Positions 60,852 to 64,000 of a stretch of DNA of 64,000 nucleotides are shown here, in pieces. The DNA is from Glandiceps talaboti. Its lineage: Eukaryota > Hemichordata > Enteropneusta > Spengelidae. Where the stretch lies: positions 8,514,759 through 8,578,758 of the forward strand of contig NC_135559.1 of assembly GCF_964340395.1 (NCBI RefSeq), in the 5' to 3' direction. The notes beneath the pieces are model-generated. The model ran no database searches. It saw only the letters and a program-made list of their open reading frames with translations, and was not told the origin of the DNA. Within the stretch, counting starts at the first letter, position 1, and every line of letters starts with the position of its first letter. Made by a program: the position numbers and the translations under genes.

Positions 60852-63800
60852 AGAGAAAAAGGTTGACCACTGCCTGAAAACGCGACCTCTCCCCCTCTTG
60901 ATACTGGTAACGTGGTTGACAGTTGTAATTAATAATGGAAGGGATGAGTGGGTATAGACAATTAGGACATATGGTCCGCAACCAAGCTGCTACATTTACT
61001 GATCTTACACTGTTCAAGTGTCAATCGTGTCAATAGTAATCATGACCTTTTATGCAGACGACATCTTTCCCTATTAACATCATACAGCCCCGTTAACCTA
61101 AAAATCACTTTTGTTTAAATCGTCCATTTTTCCCTCTGATTCGTCCATTGTATAAGTAATTTGCATATTGTACTGTAAATTAGTAGGCGTGTCATTTGAT
61201 TTAGAAATCGAGTTCTGGTATTCTGTATTAATTATCGTTTAACAAGTGTAGTGTGCAAACAATATGTCGAACAGTTTCAATATTAACGTAGAAGTGCAAC
61301 TTGAAAAATGCAAATATCGTTCACAATCAATTCAACGTTCCTTTTTTTTCAATTATAATGAAAGTCACAGAGCAAAAGGGTCCGGGTGGGTATATTGGTT
61401 AGCTCAATTTTCAAAAACGAAAGAGGTCGAATTTTGCGAGTGAAAATTAAAGCAATCATAAACACATGACTTCATTTTCAGCACAGGATTCGTACTAAAA
61501 GCTTTAATAAAGCAACGTCACGTAGACATATTTACGTTTATAGTTACAAATAAAAGAAAACGAAAGAAAAAAGGCTGTACCAAAGTTGTTAAGCAAATGA
61601 GGTTTTCAGCAGACGATATTTGTGCAGTCATATGATTACCGCCAAAATTTCATATTGATAGTCTGTGGGAGTAATTCATTCGGCAAATGGCGGGAAGCGA
61701 GGCCATAAGTTCGAACGACTGCAAATATTATATCGTCATCGTGTAAAATGTCAGTCGAATTGTTGATAATAGCCCGGAAGTGGGTCGAAACAAACAGAAT
61801 GTTTATATTACTATTAAAATACTATCGGCTCCATTGAGATAAAATTGAGGATACTCGTAAATTTATATTTTTTTTGTTAAAATGGAAATTTGTAATGAAT
61901 GGTGATAGTTAACTCGTTTTTTTCTAGGGATGTGGAAATAATCTACATCGTCTAGACGGAAGGAACGGACTCTGTTGTTTCAATAATAGCTCGGCATTGT
62001 AGATTTTCAGCTGTATTTTATGATAGAGTGTTTTCTTTAGATACTGGGGGAAGACATCACCGCGCCTCCCAGTCACATCTTCCGTGGTTTCACGTCAGAG
62101 TGTCAGGCGAAATTGACATTTCTAATAAATTGGACGGGGAAATAAGGAAAGTATGTATGCCAGGCAACAAAAGAGCCAGGCGAATGAAAAGAGAGAGCAT
62201 ACGTTTGGACGTGCGAATGTAATGATTCTGTATGACAGATGTGAATATGTCGCATTAAGCAGACGACTTTTAAAACAATTTTTACTCTACGGAGAATTCC
62301 GATCGCGACTTTTTAGTATTTCTTTTTTCATCTCTAACTTGATTTGTCAACGTACAGTAGCAGCTACATTACACAAATTATTTAATGGTCTGTCTATTTA
62401 GCAGACTAGTGTAGCCCATAGACCCAGTTTATTGAGCGTAGCGTCGAATCAATGTGATCTTCCCTCTAGAGAGGAGACTCTTTTACTTACGCAGATATTT
62501 GCACGCATGTTCTCAGTCGCTCTGTCTCTATCTGAAAGTATGATCTGAGTCAATGAAAATATCATAATTATGCTTTTCGTAGCCGATGATTGATATGCGA
62601 GGATTTTTCAAGATTTCCATGGCAATATAACCGTTTTAGCCGTGAATATTATCACCCTATGTTGTGTAATTTGCATGTATATTCATACTGCAACTAACAC
62701 TTTTGTGTGGCTAGAAAGAGCTTTCCAACAACTTGTCAAAGACTCTTAACAACCCTTTCATCTGCCTTTCCCCTTTTTTATAAAAAAAAAACTGTCTTCG
62801 TCTTGTCGCCTAGCTTTCACACTACACAATTTCCTAGCGGTGCCGGTAACACTTGAGAGTTGCTAGCGATAGGCTGGGCTATACAACCTATTTCTACAGA
62901 TTTGTGTACACCTTCTATAGGAAAATTGACTACTTGTGGACGCCCAACGCTTATGTCATCAGTTCGTATTGTACATCAACGAGAAAATCTATATGGGAAT
63001 GAATAAGCAAAATAAAACGCATCTCGTCCCATTATCTTGTTCACAGAATTATATTGTTTTTAATATTGAAAGAGCGCCTTTTGTCTTGCCAACAGCCTTA
63101 GAGAGGTACTTTACGGGTTGAAAGAATAAAAAGTGTAGGGCGGTCACAGTTGTAACATTATTTTGGTTTTCTTTCGCAATGTAGCTCCCGTTTGCCTGCT
63201 TGGTTGTCGCTGTAGCTCGTTACTTACTTGGATATACGACGGTTGCCTTACTACACGATCAGGCTCAACATGACAGTACACCTATGTTGAGTATGGATAA
63301 CATTTTTTACTGTTTACGAGCACGACTCTTCGGTTTGAAGTTTAACAACAACAGGGAGTGAAAGTCGTTAACGGTGGGGAGGACAGACAGACAGACAAGA
63401 CGTGCTTTCTATTTCAATGGGTAAGTCAGTTAGTTATTCCGCAATCTGAATTTCTGAGTTTTCGTTTCTCCTTCCCTGTCAGTTTTGATAGTCTGTCAGT
63501 CAAGCGCTATCACGTGGGAAAGATCAGAACTGACCTCTAGCTCCCAGTCACTCGTTTGGGGCTGTGACAGCTCCCCGAGTCTTCAACCATCCAAGGCTAC
63601 CAAGTGTATCATGGGTTACTAAAGGCGTTGTCAAATTTGTACATCGAGGCTCAGTTGTTGTCTCTTATGATTTCGCTTCTCACCAACGCCGCGCAATAAA
63701 AAAGGGTGTTTCGCTGGTTGCAAAATAGGTTGGATTTCAGTCAAAGTAAAACGTATTTGTAATATCAAACGATCTACAAGTGTTGATAAATGTAAATTGT

Positions 63801-64000
63801 CGGCACATGGAGTGTGTTTTCGTTGAATATGGTTCATTGAGATGCAAAATACGTCAAAACAAAGAATAGAAAAAGTGGTGACAGTACAAATGACGAGTGA
63901 AGTTCAGTAGGCTACGTTTTACCCACGGTTCGGAGGTCTTAGTCACCGATTCTTAAAGTGATCGAAAGCCGTATCTGAGCGGTTACTGCCCGCGGCTAAA
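60852..64000. other. Unique sequence, no supported gene
   Basis: Frames of 60-82 codons occur (e.g. 62028-62222, 62153-62401, 62936-63121), but none shows a domain or convincing splice context. GGCGGGAA lies at 61689. A donor-like ATGG|GTAAGTCAG at 63421 follows an open stretch without a recognised start. Confidence 0.4.

Overview
The window looks like non-coding (intergenic and/or intronic) nuclear DNA of a metazoan, most likely a marine invertebrate. The reasons are its AT-rich composition, the abundance of di-, tri- and tetranucleotide microsatellites, the many small decayed MITE-like inverted-repeat elements, a tRNA-derived SINE, and the absence of any long open frame that is not itself a microsatellite. 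No phylum can be fixed from the sequence. No prokaryotic gene organisation, rRNA, intact tRNA, CRISPR array or intact transposase/reverse transcriptase was seen.

Layout. 0-3.5 kb: two inverted copies of a microsatellite-bearing repeat, a possible signal-peptide exon (839-958), MITE family A copy 1 (2062-2436) and a short perfect-looking hairpin (3418-3524). 3.5-9 kb: mostly unique sequence with (TA)n and (CAA)n. 9-12.1 kb: long GTCT/TGTA/GT arrays and two adjacent minisatellites. 12-17 kb: mostly unique, with a CpG-bearing segment that may be a 5' exon (about 14290-14625). 18-19.2 kb: a satellite-like array with a dimeric higher-order unit, followed directly by a nested pair of inverted-repeat elements. 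19.4-26.5 kb: GAGT/GATT arrays, several 2-6 copy minisatellites, MITE family B, a 500-bp TACA/CAGA array and a SINE at 26.2 kb. 26.7-27.4 kb: a 665-bp foldback element. 30-31.8 kb: dense ACC/CAT and TACA arrays. 33.4 kb: a plausible 43-codon coding exon. 34.7-35.1 and 38.0-38.5 kb: repeats carrying GGCGGGAA words and regularly spaced TGACGTCA sites. 42.2-43.9 kb: MITE family C and a retroposon-like tail ending in (AATA)n. 44-48 kb: further microsatellites. 48-64 kb: mostly unique sequence with a 147-bp (CT)n tract, MITE A copy 3 joined to MITE B copy 2 (54 kb), TGTA/GTCT arrays (58 kb), and two open frames of 90 and 178 codons.

No set of genes working together can be described. The coding candidates are single open frames or possible exons, all low confidence. 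The signals that ordinary annotation does not explain are motif-level. The E2F-type word GGCGGGAA/TTCCCGCC occurs at least 19 times where about two are expected by chance. Strict RFX X-box palindromes are over-represented. A 55-bp-periodic array holds CRE (TGACGTCA) sites. The satellite has alternating 93/74-bp monomers.
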